Source: an uncultured Anaerolineae bacterium (lineage in GTDB: Bacteria > Chloroflexota > Anaerolineae > Promineifilales > Promineifilaceae). From it: 64,000 bases of DNA. Both the position numbers and the translations under genes were made by a program. The notes below the pieces were generated by a model, which did not search any database, was not told where the DNA came from, and saw only the letters and a list, made by a program, of their open reading frames with translations. The stretch spans positions 26,061 to 90,060 of the forward strand of contig CALEAD010000079.1 of the NCBI GenBank assembly GCA_937943625.1. Reading direction: 5' to 3'. Shown one piece after another: positions 11,036-21,092 of the stretch (positions are counted from its first letter, which is position 1; each line of letters opens with the position of its first letter).

Positions 11036-12067
11036 CTATCCCTCCCCCTCTACCTGGCGACCAGCGGCACGCCAGGCACGTTTGGCATCTTCATACCCCA
11101 TGCGATAGAGTCGTTCGTGCCCTTCCCGGTTGTAGGTGATAATGCGCTCTACCTCAATTGCCTGGCGCGGCGCCACAATGATGGGATCGGGCAAATCTTT
11201 GTATCCCTCCTCCAGGATATCGGGAATGCCATTGCCATTTTTGTCTTCAAACTCTACCTTTTCCCCCTGCAACCTGCTCATCAACAGCGCATTTGCCGCG
11301 CGCAAACGCGCGTTTTCCACCTGCAAGCGCACCAGCTCATTGATGCGGCGAAACATCTTCAAATCTGCCTGAAAAGAGGCCAGCAGCGCCCACTCCAGGG
11401 TTGTGCTGGCGGCCGTCAACAAATTGCGCGGCCGTTCTGTGCGCACTTCTTCTCCCTCTTCCCACGGCGTCATCAGCACCACGACTATTTCCTCAGCGCC
11501 CGCGTCTATTGCCGGTCCCAGTGGGGTGTTTGCCACGGTGGCGCCGTCCCAATACAGGTTGCCGTGCAGTTGCGTGGCCGGATAGACAATAGGAATGGAA
11601 CAACTGGCGATGATGTGGTCTAGTTCCAGCCGTTCCTGCCTCATGCGGCTGGGGTAAACGTCTGGGCTGTTGCCAAAGATGTGCAAGTGACCTGAGGTAA
11701 CCTCAGTGGCAGTCACACGCAAATGCACGGCCGCTTCGTCCGAGTTGATGCGATCAAAGTTAATCCACCCTTCTCGTCGCAGCGTGTCGCGCAAGGGTGC
11801 TGTATCTAGTAAGAAACTGCCGGTGATGGGGTTCAAATTAGGGCGCTGCACGTCGCTGGTGCGTAAACGCTGCCACAACGCCCACAAGGAGTAAGCATTG
11901 TGCCCGGACGCCAGCGCCGCGCCATTCACGGCGCCGATGGATGTGCCCACCACTACGTTGGCAAACCACTCATGTTCTTCCAAAAAACGCAAGACGCCGA
12001 CGTGATAAGCGCCACGCCCCCCGCCACCGGATAAAACCAAAGCCCGTTTACGTTCTTGAGTTGGCAT
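11036..12067 (-). CDS. Patatin-like phospholipase family protein
   Basis: RALVLSGGGGRGAYHVGVLRFLEE, VGTSIGAVNGAALASG, DGATVANTPLGPAI. Start moved to MPTQERKRALVLSGGG from ORF start 12286. Confidence 0.88.
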   Translation of the reverse strand: MPTQERKRALVLSGGGGRGAYHVGVLRFLEEHEWFANVVVGTSIGAVNGAALASGHNAYSLWALWQRLRTSDVQRPNLNPITGSFLLDTAPLRDTLRREGWINFDRINSDEAAVHLRVTATEVTSGHLHIFGNSPDVYPSRMRQERLELDHIIASCSIPIVYPATQLHGNLYWDGATVANTPLGPAIDAGAEEIVVVLMTPWEEGEEVRTERPRNLLTAASTTLEWALLASFQADLKMFRRINELVRLQVENARLRAANALLMSRLQGEKVEFEDKNGNGIPDILEEGYKDLPDPIIVAPRQAIEVERIITYNREGHERLYRMGYEDAKRAWRAAGRQVEGEG

Positions 12068-12130
12068 ATTTTCCCCCTTGGGAATGACCGCCGACGGCCA
12101 ATCGCTGACCACCGTCTGTAAGTGTAGCCC

Positions 12131-12177
12131 GGTGATTACCAAACCTGGCTGGCAGGCGCAGCAGGTTTGGTAACCAC
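12131..12177. repeat. Palindromic intergenic repeat F (GGT.ATTACCAAACCTG...CAGGTTTGGTAACC)
   Basis: Arms ttaccaaacctg / caggtttggtaa; related sequence at about 26035-26075. Confidence 0.55.
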
Positions 12178-12210
12178 TGGGCGTTCTGTGGCTCCTTCGT
12201 GCCCTTCTGG

Positions 12211-14469
12211 TCATTGCTGGACAAACGGCCGATTGCGCCCAAATGCGGGCGCCCGTTTTCCGTTTTCGACGCCGTCTGGCTGGCACAAAGGCAACAAAAT
12301 GTGGAACTCGCTGCCCGGCAACCGTTTTTCATCCTCACCGGGGGATTCGACCCAGATACGGCCGTTGTGCGCTTCAATTACCCCTCTGGCAATTGGCAAC
12401 CCCAGCCCTGGCCCCGCACCCTTAAACTTGGTGCTGCTTGTTGAGTGAAGCTGCGGGTTGCCAATGCGGAAAAACTTCTCAAAAATCAGCTCATGATACT
12501 TGGGGTCAATGCCAATGCCGGTGTCGGCTACCACCAGCTCCACATATTCCACATCGCCTAATCTTGTGGGAACCAGCCGGGCGCTCACCGTGATCGTGCC
12601 ATAATCTGGCGTATATTTCACGGCATTGCCAATGATATTTGTCAGGCTCTGCACCATGCGCTTAAAATCGGCGTGAATCGGTGGAATATCGGCCAACCCT
12701 TCAGTCTTCACGGTCAGTCGCCGTTCGGCTAAAGCGGCGCGCAATGGGTCTATGGCCAGCCGCACCAGCGTCTCCAGAGAAGTCTCCATAAAGTTAAGCT
12801 GCATTCCATCCACATCGAGCTGGCTGGCGTCTAGCATGGCAGAAATCAGCCGTTCTAACTGCGAGGAAGCGCGGTTAATGTGCCCCACAATCTCGCGCGT
12901 TTGCTCTTGCGAAAGGATATTTTCCGCATTCATGGCCGCCAGAATGTCGGCATACCCTTTTACCTGCGTCAAGGGCGTGCGCAGCTCATGCGACGCAATG
13001 GTAATAAAATCCGACTTTACGCGGTCCATCACCTCCAGCCGCTCGTTCTGACTCATCAAGTCAATGTTTAACTGCTTAATCTTCTCATTGCGCTCTTCCA
13101 TCTCGCTGTACAGACGCGCGTTTTGCAGGGCAATGACCGCCTGATCGGCCATAGTTTGCAGCAAATCCAGCTCATCTCGTTGATAAGGCAGACCAGACTG
13201 CTTAGGCCCCATGGCGATTAATCCATCCAGCGTGCTGCCGTCGGTAATGGGCACGTATACATCCATCGCCATCTTTTTTAGCCAGGCACGTTCATGCGGT
13301 GGCAGGCTGGCGTATCGCCGGTCAAAGTCTAGCTCATACTGCAACAGCGGCTGGTGTTGGGCAAAGGCGCGCATAAATGGGCTGTTCGATGCAAACGTTA
13401 CTGGCTCACGCGGTACGGAACCGATAGCTGGAATTACCTCTATCTGGTAACCATCTTCACTGTGGCTGATGAGCAAGAGCGCGCCATATTTTGTTTCCAG
13501 CAGTTCGCTGGCGGCGCCAAGAATAACGATTGCTAACTGATTGACGTCGAGGATGCGCGAGGTGGCCTGGCTATAATTGCGCAGCACTTTGGTGGTATCA
13601 AAGCTGCCACCAAGCAGATAACGATTTGCTATGTGTTGCAACCCATTCCGCAATGGTTGGTATAAAAGCAGGCTGATAAACAGCGCCGTAGACATCACCA
13701 CAGTGGTAACTACCTCACTCCAATTTTGCCAGTTGCTTATTTGCCACACCGCCAACAAAACAAATAGAACTGGCAGCGCTGAAAGCAGGGTTACCCCAAT
13801 GAGCACCAGCATTTTTTGCACACGGGTGCGCACGTCAAAGATGCGGTAAGAAGAAACGGCGTACGTGAGCGCCACAATGCCAATCAGACGGCTAACGTGC
13901 CCCGCCAGCACTGCCTCAGGCCATTGAAAAAAAAGAAGCATCTCGCCCAAAAATGTGATGAGCAAGGCTATTGACCAAAAGAGGAGCCGGTTGGCGTGCC
14001 AGGGAAACTGTGCCGTGCGATAGTCGTTCCAGGTTTTGAAAAATATGAAGCTGGAGATCAAGAACCAGATAGCAAAATCAACCAAGCCCCGGTAGCTGGC
14101 CTGGAGGTTCAGCAGGGGAATGAAGGTGCTGCCCGGTAAGAAGAAGTCTGCTGCTACTGTCAGCAGAATGGCAATAACGCCAATGAGAAACCAGAGACGC
14201 TGCCGGGGCCAGTTTACGTATACGGCCGTTGTCAGGCCAAGAAACAGCGTTCCCACCAGCAGCGCTTTTAGCGCCACACCGTGCGGCAGCAGCCACTGCT
14301 GGCCAAATAAGAGGAGGAGCTGCCAGATGATCGAAGCGCCCAGAAATGCCAGGAACCAGCGCATTTGCATCTCTTCCTGACTGCGGCGCGCGAAGACAAT
14401 CAGCAGTAGCAAGGTGTAAACGACTACTGCAACCAGAGAGAGGTTAGCGGGGGTGCTGGTAAGTGTCAT
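12211..14469 (-). CDS. Membrane sensor histidine kinase with GAF domain
   Basis: Multiple N-terminal TM helices; FITIASHELRTPLTQVKGYADIL (H-box), ADTGIGIDPKYHELIFEKFFRI, GPGLGLPIARGVIEAHNGRIWVES. Confidence 0.9.
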   Translation of the reverse strand: MTLTSTPANLSLVAVVVYTLLLLIVFARRSQEEMQMRWFLAFLGASIIWQLLLLFGQQWLLPHGVALKALLVGTLFLGLTTAVYVNWPRQRLWFLIGVIAILLTVAADFFLPGSTFIPLLNLQASYRGLVDFAIWFLISSFIFFKTWNDYRTAQFPWHANRLLFWSIALLITFLGEMLLFFQWPEAVLAGHVSRLIGIVALTYAVSSYRIFDVRTRVQKMLVLIGVTLLSALPVLFVLLAVWQISNWQNWSEVVTTVVMSTALFISLLLYQPLRNGLQHIANRYLLGGSFDTTKVLRNYSQATSRILDVNQLAIVILGAASELLETKYGALLLISHSEDGYQIEVIPAIGSVPREPVTFASNSPFMRAFAQHQPLLQYELDFDRRYASLPPHERAWLKKMAMDVYVPITDGSTLDGLIAMGPKQSGLPYQRDELDLLQTMADQAVIALQNARLYSEMEERNEKIKQLNIDLMSQNERLEVMDRVKSDFITIASHELRTPLTQVKGYADILAAMNAENILSQEQTREIVGHINRASSQLERLISAMLDASQLDVDGMQLNFMETSLETLVRLAIDPLRAALAERRLTVKTEGLADIPPIHADFKRMVQSLTNIIGNAVKYTPDYGTITVSARLVPTRLGDVEYVELVVADTGIGIDPKYHELIFEKFFRIGNPQLHSTSSTKFKGAGPGLGLPIARGVIEAHNGRIWVESPGEDEKRLPGSEFHILLPLCQPDGVENGKRAPAFGRNRPFVQQ

Positions 14470-14584
14470 AGCCTGTATGTCGCGCTGCTATTGTATCTTT
14501 GGCCAGGAGGAGGAGCAATGCACACAGAAATAAGGTGACTTAGAGACCGGCTTGGGCGACCCCGTATAGCTACATTGGCTGTAA

Positions 14585-14613
14585 GCAAAAAGCGCGGCAT
14601 AGGCCACGCTTTT
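14585..14613 (-). terminator. Rho-independent terminator downstream of tRNA-Ser(GGA)
   Basis: Minus strand: AAAGCGTGGCCTATGCCGCGCTTTTT hairpin with T-tract. Confidence 0.6.
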
Positions 14614-14617
14614 GTGA

Positions 14618-14705
14618 CGGACAGGGTGGGATTCGAACCCACGGTACGGACAAGCCGTACACAGCATTTCCAATGCTGCACCTTCAGCCTCTCGGTCACC
14701 TGTCC
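14618..14705 (-). tRNA. tRNA-Ser (anticodon GGA)
   Basis: Minus strand GGACAGGTGACCGAGAGGCTGAAGGTGCAGCATTGGAAATGCTG...GGGTTCGAATCCCACCCTGTCCG; class II long variable arm. Confidence 0.93.
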
Positions 14706-14789
14706 TGGATAGCGAGGCAATTATAACAATGGCGGGCAGGGATGCAAAATCGGCCGTTTTGCGTCCGCAATTCTCAACTTGGGCATGAT

Positions 14790-17033
14790 TCATCCTCTTC
14801 GCTGCCGCATGGCGCTTACGCCAATAAGCAGGAGCGCCAACAGCGAAACAGCGCCACCCCAAAGGAAAATGGTGGGCACAAATCGCCAGATAATTTCGCT
14901 TTCGCCCGCGGGAATGCAGACAGCGCGCACGGCTGTGTATGCCGTATACCAGCTTTCGCGCGCGCCATTGATGGTCACCTGCCAGCCAGGGTATGCCGTC
15001 TCGGCCAGAATGAGTAACGCGGGAGCGCTGCTTTGGGCGCGAATGCGCCAGTAGCCAGGAGCCTTCTCCAGCAATTCGGCTGTGCCGGAGACGCTGCCGG
15101 CAAGCGAGCAGGCCGGCGGCTGCGCCAGAATGGCTGTTGTCGTGGGGTCAAAATCAGGTTGGTGGATGCGCGCCGTCGCCGCCTGCGGATCAGCAATGAT
15201 TTCGGCCTGCCCCACCAGCCGCGCCGGTGGCAGTGTGCGTCCACGTTGATAAATCCAGGTATTGCCCTGTTTTGCCAGCAACGTCAACGGCCGTTCTCCT
15301 TGCGTATACTGCTCCAGCGGCACGGGGGCAACCACCAGCGCCGCGCCTAGCACGTCATAGGCAGAAGAGCGTGGGTCTGGCACGGAGCTAGCCAGGGCAA
15401 TGGTGTCTGCCGGCTCCAAAGAGGCATAACCAAACATGCTGTAGATTTGCAGCGTCAGGGAAAAGCTCTGGCTAAATTCAGGCACACCCCAGGGCAGCAC
15501 CTTGAGCGGTTCTTCACCGACCACTGCTTTCACGTCAAACCAGATGGCGTCGGGTACGGCCGTTTCTAAACGCACCATTTTGAAAGCAAACAGCCACATA
15601 TCGGTTACCGCCAACAGCAGCAACGCCCCACCCCAACTCTGCCGCCTCTGGGGCTGTTCACTCATCAGGTAGGCCCAAATCAGCGTCCCGCCCACACCCC
15701 AGACAAAAAGCGCCACGCCATAGCCGCCCACTTGCTGCCACAAACGGCCGCTTGTCTCCGTGGGGTGAATGGTTATAAACAGCGCCCCTGTGACCGCCAG
15801 CGCCAGGAATAAGGCAACGCCAACAGCCGTAAGCGACCAGCGCCAATAGCCTGCCAGCTGCGCCTTTCGCTCCGCCAGCGGTAGCTCTTGCCAGCGCGAC
15901 AGTGCGTGCGCCAACAGCGCCGTAGCCGCCACAAGAAAGAGAAAGGCGGCGCGAGCCGGTGCGCGCACCAGGCGAAAGGGAGGCAGCCAGTCAAAGGCAA
16001 AGCGATAGAGCACGCCATAGCGACCCAGCGCCAGACTCAGGCCAAGCAGCATCAGCAACACGTAAAACCAGGTTAATTTATCTGCGCGGCGCAGCGCCAG
16101 CAGCAGCGCCAGCAGCGCCAACACCCCCGCGTAGTAGGTTAGCTCCTCAAACGTGGGCACGCTCCAGTAGCCGACACGAGTTGGCTCGCCAAAGAAGTGT
16201 GGCAGCAGCAGCGTGATCAGGTGTGCCGGCGGCAAGGAATAATCGGTGGCAAATTCATAGTCGGCGGTGCTGACCCGGTTGGTAGCGGCGCTAAACTGCG
16301 CAAAGGGCACAAGCTGCACAGCAGCCAGCGCCAACCCCAGCAGCAGCATGATGGCCGCCTGCCGCACCACAACTACCCGGCGCCCCGGCTGCGTCAGCCA
16401 CAAATAGAGCGCCAGCGCCCCCCACAGCAGACCAATGTATAAGAAAGAGGGCAGGTGCCCGGCTAAAATAGCAAGTCCAAATGGCAGCGCCGCGACAACG
16501 GCCGTTTCCCATCTCCCCTGCCGCACTGCCCAGGCCAACCCCAGCAAAATCCAGGGCGTCCAGCTATCAATGGCATAAACGGCGCTATGCCCGGCCCACA
16601 GCCGTCCCGCCAGCAAGCCGCTGAAGGCAAAGGCCACGCCGGCCAGCAACGCGGGCAGCCGTCTTGCCCCCAGGTAGCGCGTGAAGGCAGCCATGCCCAC
16701 ACCGGCAAGGGCCACGTGAAATGCCATGTACCAACTAACGCCCACATTGGCAGGCAAAATAAACATCAGCCAGGCGGGGGGATAGAAAGCGCTCTGCTGT
16801 GGGTCGGCCATCAGCGGGTTGCCATTAAAGCGGTATGGGTCCCAAAATGGCAGCGTGCCCTGGCGCAGGGCATCGTGAACGGCCTGATAAAGGGGCAGGT
16901 AAGCGCCTCGCATGTCGTACCCGCCCAACACCTGGCCAGCCGGCGGAAAGAGGGTGCGATTGAAAAAGAGCAGGGAGAGGAGGAGGAAAACGGCCGTGTT
17001 CTGCACCCACTCACGTCGCCAGAATCGAGACAT
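14790..17033 (-). CDS. YfhO-like multi-spanning membrane protein
   Basis: LSLLFFNRTLFPPAGQVLGGYDMRGAYLPLYQAVHDALRQGTLPFWDPYRFNGNPLMADPQQSAFYPPAWL plus many TM segments; C-terminal SAPALLILAETAYPGWQVTING. Confidence 0.8.
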   Translation of the reverse strand: MSRFWRREWVQNTAVFLLLSLLFFNRTLFPPAGQVLGGYDMRGAYLPLYQAVHDALRQGTLPFWDPYRFNGNPLMADPQQSAFYPPAWLMFILPANVGVSWYMAFHVALAGVGMAAFTRYLGARRLPALLAGVAFAFSGLLAGRLWAGHSAVYAIDSWTPWILLGLAWAVRQGRWETAVVAALPFGLAILAGHLPSFLYIGLLWGALALYLWLTQPGRRVVVVRQAAIMLLLGLALAAVQLVPFAQFSAATNRVSTADYEFATDYSLPPAHLITLLLPHFFGEPTRVGYWSVPTFEELTYYAGVLALLALLLALRRADKLTWFYVLLMLLGLSLALGRYGVLYRFAFDWLPPFRLVRAPARAAFLFLVAATALLAHALSRWQELPLAERKAQLAGYWRWSLTAVGVALFLALAVTGALFITIHPTETSGRLWQQVGGYGVALFVWGVGGTLIWAYLMSEQPQRRQSWGGALLLLAVTDMWLFAFKMVRLETAVPDAIWFDVKAVVGEEPLKVLPWGVPEFSQSFSLTLQIYSMFGYASLEPADTIALASSVPDPRSSAYDVLGAALVVAPVPLEQYTQGERPLTLLAKQGNTWIYQRGRTLPPARLVGQAEIIADPQAATARIHQPDFDPTTTAILAQPPACSLAGSVSGTAELLEKAPGYWRIRAQSSAPALLILAETAYPGWQVTINGARESWYTAYTAVRAVCIPAGESEIIWRFVPTIFLWGGAVSLLALLLIGVSAMRQRRG

Positions 17034-17037
17034 AGGC

Positions 17038-17598
17038 TCAGCGCTCCAGGTGTCGCTTCATAAAAATGGCAATTTCGTCTCTCCCTTCTAAATTCTCTGG
17101 GTCGTAGTAAGAGACATCCACCCCCTCAATGGCAAAGCCCAGGGCACGGTAGAAACGAATGGCAGGCACATTGGTGTTTTGCGTTTCTACCAGCACCAGG
17201 CGCGCCCCGGCTTCGTAGGCCTGTGCACAAACGAACTCCATTAGCTGGCGGCCAATACCCTGCCGCCGGTACGCCTCGCTGACGTGAAACTCCCATAGCC
17301 AGAAGGTGCGATTCCAGGCGTGCATTTCTGCCAGGGCAACGGCCGTTAACTGTTCCCCCACGTAAGCACCAAAGGCGTATTTGCCGCGCAGCAGGTCACG
17401 GTAAATGGCCATCATCTCGGCGTCGGTAGTGAACTGGCGGGTATAGGGCTGCGCCAGCGGTTCCAGGTGCAAGGAAAGGGAAAAGTGCGTAGGCGTCTCG
17501 TAGCGTTCCACCACGTACTTTTCATTTGAGGTGTAGCCTGTCATCAGGCGCGTTACCGCCAGCAGATCAGGGAGTTTTAACGGCCGTATATCAGGCAT
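17038..17598 (-). CDS. GNAT family N-acetyltransferase
   Basis: WLWEFHVSEAYRRQGIGRQLMEFVCAQAYEAGARLVLVETQNTNVPAIRFYRALGFAIEG; start chosen at MPDIRPLKLPDL. Confidence 0.88.
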   Translation of the reverse strand: MPDIRPLKLPDLLAVTRLMTGYTSNEKYVVERYETPTHFSLSLHLEPLAQPYTRQFTTDAEMMAIYRDLLRGKYAFGAYVGEQLTAVALAEMHAWNRTFWLWEFHVSEAYRRQGIGRQLMEFVCAQAYEAGARLVLVETQNTNVPAIRFYRALGFAIEGVDVSYYDPENLEGRDEIAIFMKRHLER

Positions 17599-17629
17599 AA
17601 GAAAGTGGAGAGCGGGTGATGAGGAGTGG

Positions 17630-18418
17630 TTAGTCAATTGCCATAGAGCGCTCGAACTGGCGCTGCCCAATCCAGGCCAGGCCGATACTCATCACATACA
17701 GCACCAGCAGCGGCGTCATTGTCAACAACATCGTCACCGGATCAATCGAAGGCGTAATCACCGCCGCCAGCACGGCAATCCCCACGACGGCCACACGCCA
17801 CTGTTCACGCAGCGTTTTTGCCGTCACCAGCCCCACGCGTGCCACAAAGTAAACGATCACCGGCATCTCAAAGCTTAGCCCCACCCAAAAAAGCATACTG
17901 ATAATAAAGTTCATGTACTCTTGCCCTTGCCAGTCAGCGCGAAACACCTCTGGCAAAAAGTTGGCCAAAAAGAAAATGGCCGCCGGCGCCAGCACAAACC
18001 AGGAAAAGGCAATGCCCAGGCCAAAAAGGAGCAACGCGCTGGGCACAAACACATAGATATACCGCTTCTCGCGCCGCGTCAGGCCGGGAGCAATAAACAG
18101 CCAGAACTGCACCAGCACAAATGGCATCGAAATAACCGCCCCAGAGAGCAGCGCCACCTTAAAGAAGGTTTCGATGCCTTCCGTGGGGCGAATGGTCTGA
18201 AGCTGAGCGCCATTGGCGCTCCTGGCGTAAGGGGTGAGCAAGAAATTGAGCAGCGGTTCAGCAAAGGCGAAGCTGATGATGGTGGCCAACAGCAAAATGG
18301 CCGCTACCCACGTCAGGCGGCGGCGCAAATCATTCAGATGTTCGAGCAGGGACATCTCTGTGCCATTTGCTCCATCTGCTTCTTCTGGCTGGCTGTTACG
18401 GGCAGTGGCAGGCTTCAT
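17630..18418 (-). CDS. tatC: Sec-independent protein translocase TatC
   Basis: MSLLEHLNDLRRRLTWVAAIL...SMLFWVGLSFEMPVIVYFVARVGLVTAKTLREQWR...AVITPSIDPVTMLLTMTPLLVLYVMSI. Confidence 0.95.
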   Translation of the reverse strand: MKPATARNSQPEEADGANGTEMSLLEHLNDLRRRLTWVAAILLLATIISFAFAEPLLNFLLTPYARSANGAQLQTIRPTEGIETFFKVALLSGAVISMPFVLVQFWLFIAPGLTRREKRYIYVFVPSALLLFGLGIAFSWFVLAPAAIFFLANFLPEVFRADWQGQEYMNFIISMLFWVGLSFEMPVIVYFVARVGLVTAKTLREQWRVAVVGIAVLAAVITPSIDPVTMLLTMTPLLVLYVMSIGLAWIGQRQFERSMAID

Positions 18419-18864
18419 TCTGGATCATCTGCAATGAGGCGCGGGGAAGGAATAGCCGATGACGGCGCGGGAGGTCTGACGGCACGGACGGGATGACCAT
18501 CTTCGCCGCTCATCAGGTCATCGGGCATGATGCGGCGCACGCTTTCGCGGGGATTGTTAACGGCCGCTTGTACAGGCTCCAGGCTGCCCAACGTGGTTGC
18601 ACGTATCTCTTGCTTTAGCTCAGCAAGCTGTTGCTTTAGCTGGCGCACTTCATCAACCGTGCTGCGCAGGTCGCCGCCGGCATCAGCGGCGTCTAGCTCA
18701 GCGTTTAGCTGGCGCGTAAAGTCACGCGAGATGCGCTGTAACTTGACCACCATCACCCCCAGCCAGCGCGCCGTTTGGCGAATGCGCTGGGGCCCCATGA
18801 CGATGCCCGCTATCAGCAAAATGAAAATGAGTTCAGGCAAGCCAATGCCAAAAATACTATCCAT
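18415..18864 (-). CDS. tatB: TatB-like translocase subunit
   Basis: MDSIFGIGLPELIFILLIAGIVMGPQRIRQTARWLG followed by amphipathic/coiled region; 4-bp overlap with tatC. Confidence 0.8.
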   Translation of the reverse strand: MDSIFGIGLPELIFILLIAGIVMGPQRIRQTARWLGVMVVKLQRISRDFTRQLNAELDAADAGGDLRSTVDEVRQLKQQLAELKQEIRATTLGSLEPVQAAVNNPRESVRRIMPDDLMSGEDGHPVRAVRPPAPSSAIPSPRLIADDPE

Positions 18865-18895
18865 CTCGTCACAAAGTATGACCGCTCAACTGCGT

Positions 18896-19081
18896 TTATT
18901 TGATCTCTTTGATGTCTGGGCGCTCTTCGTTCTCTTCTTTTTGCGCGTCGCGCACGCCTTCACGAAAGGCGCGCACGCCCTTGCCCAGTTCGCTACCCAG
19001 CTTGCTAATGCGCCCAACCCCAAAGATGAGCAACACCACAACCAAAATGATTAATAACTCTGGCGTTCCAATCGTACCCAT
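18896..19081 (-). CDS. tatA: TatA/E family twin-arginine translocase subunit
   Basis: MGTIGTPELLIILVVVLLIFGVGRISKLGSELGKGVRAFREGVRD. Confidence 0.93.
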   Translation of the reverse strand: MGTIGTPELLIILVVVLLIFGVGRISKLGSELGKGVRAFREGVRDAQKEENEERPDIKEIK

Positions 19082-19170
19082 GTTTCACCTCTTTTGTCAC
19101 AATTAGCTGGTCCCAGCCTGTATCTGTGGCATATCCGCCCAAAAAATTTGTGGCGCGCCCCGCTCGTGGA

Positions 19171-19227
19171 GAACTCCTTTGTAAATCGAACTTCCAGTTC
19201 GATACGCGGTTTGGAAAACCGCGCTAC
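19171..19227 (-). repeat. Dispersed intergenic repeat C, copy 1 (inverted match to 25933-25991)
   Basis: Reverse complement GTAGCGCGGTTTTCCAAACCGCGTATCGAACTGGAAGTTCGATTTACAAAGGAGTTC. Confidence 0.65.
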
Positions 19228-19342
19228 GCTTTTCATTTGTGGTGGCGGCAGCCACCGATGAAGTTTTTCTTGAAAAGGGAACGCCAGCCGCTCACTGGCG
19301 TTGCCACCTGGAGGGCAGCGCTCCCTTTGCGCATCTTTTTTT

Positions 19343-21034
19343 CTATTGTACTTCAGTAGCTTGTGGTGCGCACAGGACGTTTATTTCTTCATAACCCAGG
19401 AACCAGTCGGCCAGGGTTTGGTAGCGATCACGGGAGTGGTCTATATGGCCGATTTCCACACCATGCACGGCCGTACTGATCGCATAACTGTTGGCTTGTT
19501 GGTATAGCGTCAGGGCTGGCAAGGCCGCATCAAAATAGCGCAAGAAGTTATCGTAGTAAGGCTGTCGCTCGGCCTGGGGCCAGGTCTGACGCGCCTTTTC
19601 CAGCTCCTCGCTGGCGCGACGGTTGTTCCAGGCGGCGTAATTTTGGCCATGCACAATGGCCTCTTGGCTCCAAAAATCATACAGGTCAGGGTCGGTGGTT
19701 GGGCGCACTTCTAGCAGTGCCAGGTCAAATTCACGCGCGCCAAGTGCGGCGCGCAGCTCTGTCAGGGTGTCAACCGGTTGCAGCAATAGCTCTACGCCAA
19801 TGGCCGCCCATTGCGCCTGCATGGCGGCAGCCAGGGCGCGGTGTGTGGGGGTTTGCAGGAAGAGCAGGCGCAAAGCCAGCTGCTCCTCCTCTTTTTGGCG
19901 TGTAGTCTGGCCTGCTGGCACGGTCCAACCGGCGGCATCAAGCAGGGCAACGGCCGTTTCTGGGGAAAACGCATAGTGGGTCAGCAGCGCCGGGTTGTAT
20001 GCCCAGGAGGTAGGCAAATAGGGACCCTCTAGCGGCACACCCTGCCCATTCAGCACCTCGTCCACCAGACGTTGGCGGTCCAGGCCATAAGCCAACGCCT
20101 GGCGCACATCAAAGCGGCGCAGCGCCTCCGCACCGCTCTGGCTCAGGTTAAAGAGCAATTGTGCATAGCGGAGGGCGCTGGCGCTGAAAATGCGCGCCTG
20201 GGGCAGCGCCGCCACCTGCGGCAGCATGACAGGCGAGACGGAGTTGATAGCGTGAATGTCGCCTGCGGCAAAGGCTGCCAATAAGGTGGCTTCATCGGCA
20301 AAGAAGCGAATTTCCAGCGCGTCCAGGTGGGTTTGCTGCCAATAACGCGGGTTGGGTAGCAGGCGCAAACGGCCGCTGCGCGCCGGTTCCTGATCTGGAG
20401 CAACAACAAAAGGACCGGTGCCCACAGGCGAAAGATTAAAGGGATGCGCAGGCAGGGAAACGGCCGTTACCCCTTGCAGCAGATGCGCAGGCAGCAGACC
20501 AATGGTCAAGGCTTCTAGAAAAGGGGCATAAGGGGCAGATAGCTGAAACTGGATCGCGCGCTCATTAACGGCCGCAACCGTCACCGTTTGCCAGAGCGCG
20601 GCCAAAGCTGCCGGGCCAGTAAAGCCTTCTTGCTGCATCAACCCATACGTAAAGAGGGCGTCTTGCACCGTCACGGGCTGCCCATCTTGCCAGCTTACGT
20701 CGCTGCGCAACGTCACGGTCAGGGTACGGCCGTCTTCTGCTACCGTCCAAGACTCCGCCAGAGCTGGAACCAGTCGTCCCGCCTCGTCGCGCCGCGCCAG
20801 CCCATCAAAAATCAGGCTGACCAGCTCTCGGTCTACCGGATTTTCTTCGCTCAGCAAAGGGTTCAGGTAACGCGGGGCACCCACCATCCCTTCGATAACC
20901 GTGCCCCCCTCAACAGGCCGCGTTTGCGCGCAATAGCTGACCGCATCTACCTGCACCTGATAGGAAAGCAGCGCCAGCACAAAAATGAAGGCGCACAGCG
21001 CCAGCAGAAACTGCCAGCGAAGTTGAACTTTCAT
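19343..21034 (-). CDS. Peptide ABC transporter substrate-binding protein (SBP family 5)
   Basis: GGTVIEGMVGAPRYLNPLLSEENPVDRELVSLIFDGLARRDEAGRLVPALAESWTVAEDGRTLTVTLRSDVSWQDGQPVTVQDALFT. Confidence 0.93.
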   Translation of the reverse strand: MKVQLRWQFLLALCAFIFVLALLSYQVQVDAVSYCAQTRPVEGGTVIEGMVGAPRYLNPLLSEENPVDRELVSLIFDGLARRDEAGRLVPALAESWTVAEDGRTLTVTLRSDVSWQDGQPVTVQDALFTYGLMQQEGFTGPAALAALWQTVTVAAVNERAIQFQLSAPYAPFLEALTIGLLPAHLLQGVTAVSLPAHPFNLSPVGTGPFVVAPDQEPARSGRLRLLPNPRYWQQTHLDALEIRFFADEATLLAAFAAGDIHAINSVSPVMLPQVAALPQARIFSASALRYAQLLFNLSQSGAEALRRFDVRQALAYGLDRQRLVDEVLNGQGVPLEGPYLPTSWAYNPALLTHYAFSPETAVALLDAAGWTVPAGQTTRQKEEEQLALRLLFLQTPTHRALAAAMQAQWAAIGVELLLQPVDTLTELRAALGAREFDLALLEVRPTTDPDLYDFWSQEAIVHGQNYAAWNNRRASEELEKARQTWPQAERQPYYDNFLRYFDAALPALTLYQQANSYAISTAVHGVEIGHIDHSRDRYQTLADWFLGYEEINVLCAPQATEVQ

Positions 21035-21092
21035 GGGAAAGAGGGATAGCCGGTCAACCTCTCAACTGATCGGCCGACCGACTAATGGTTAA

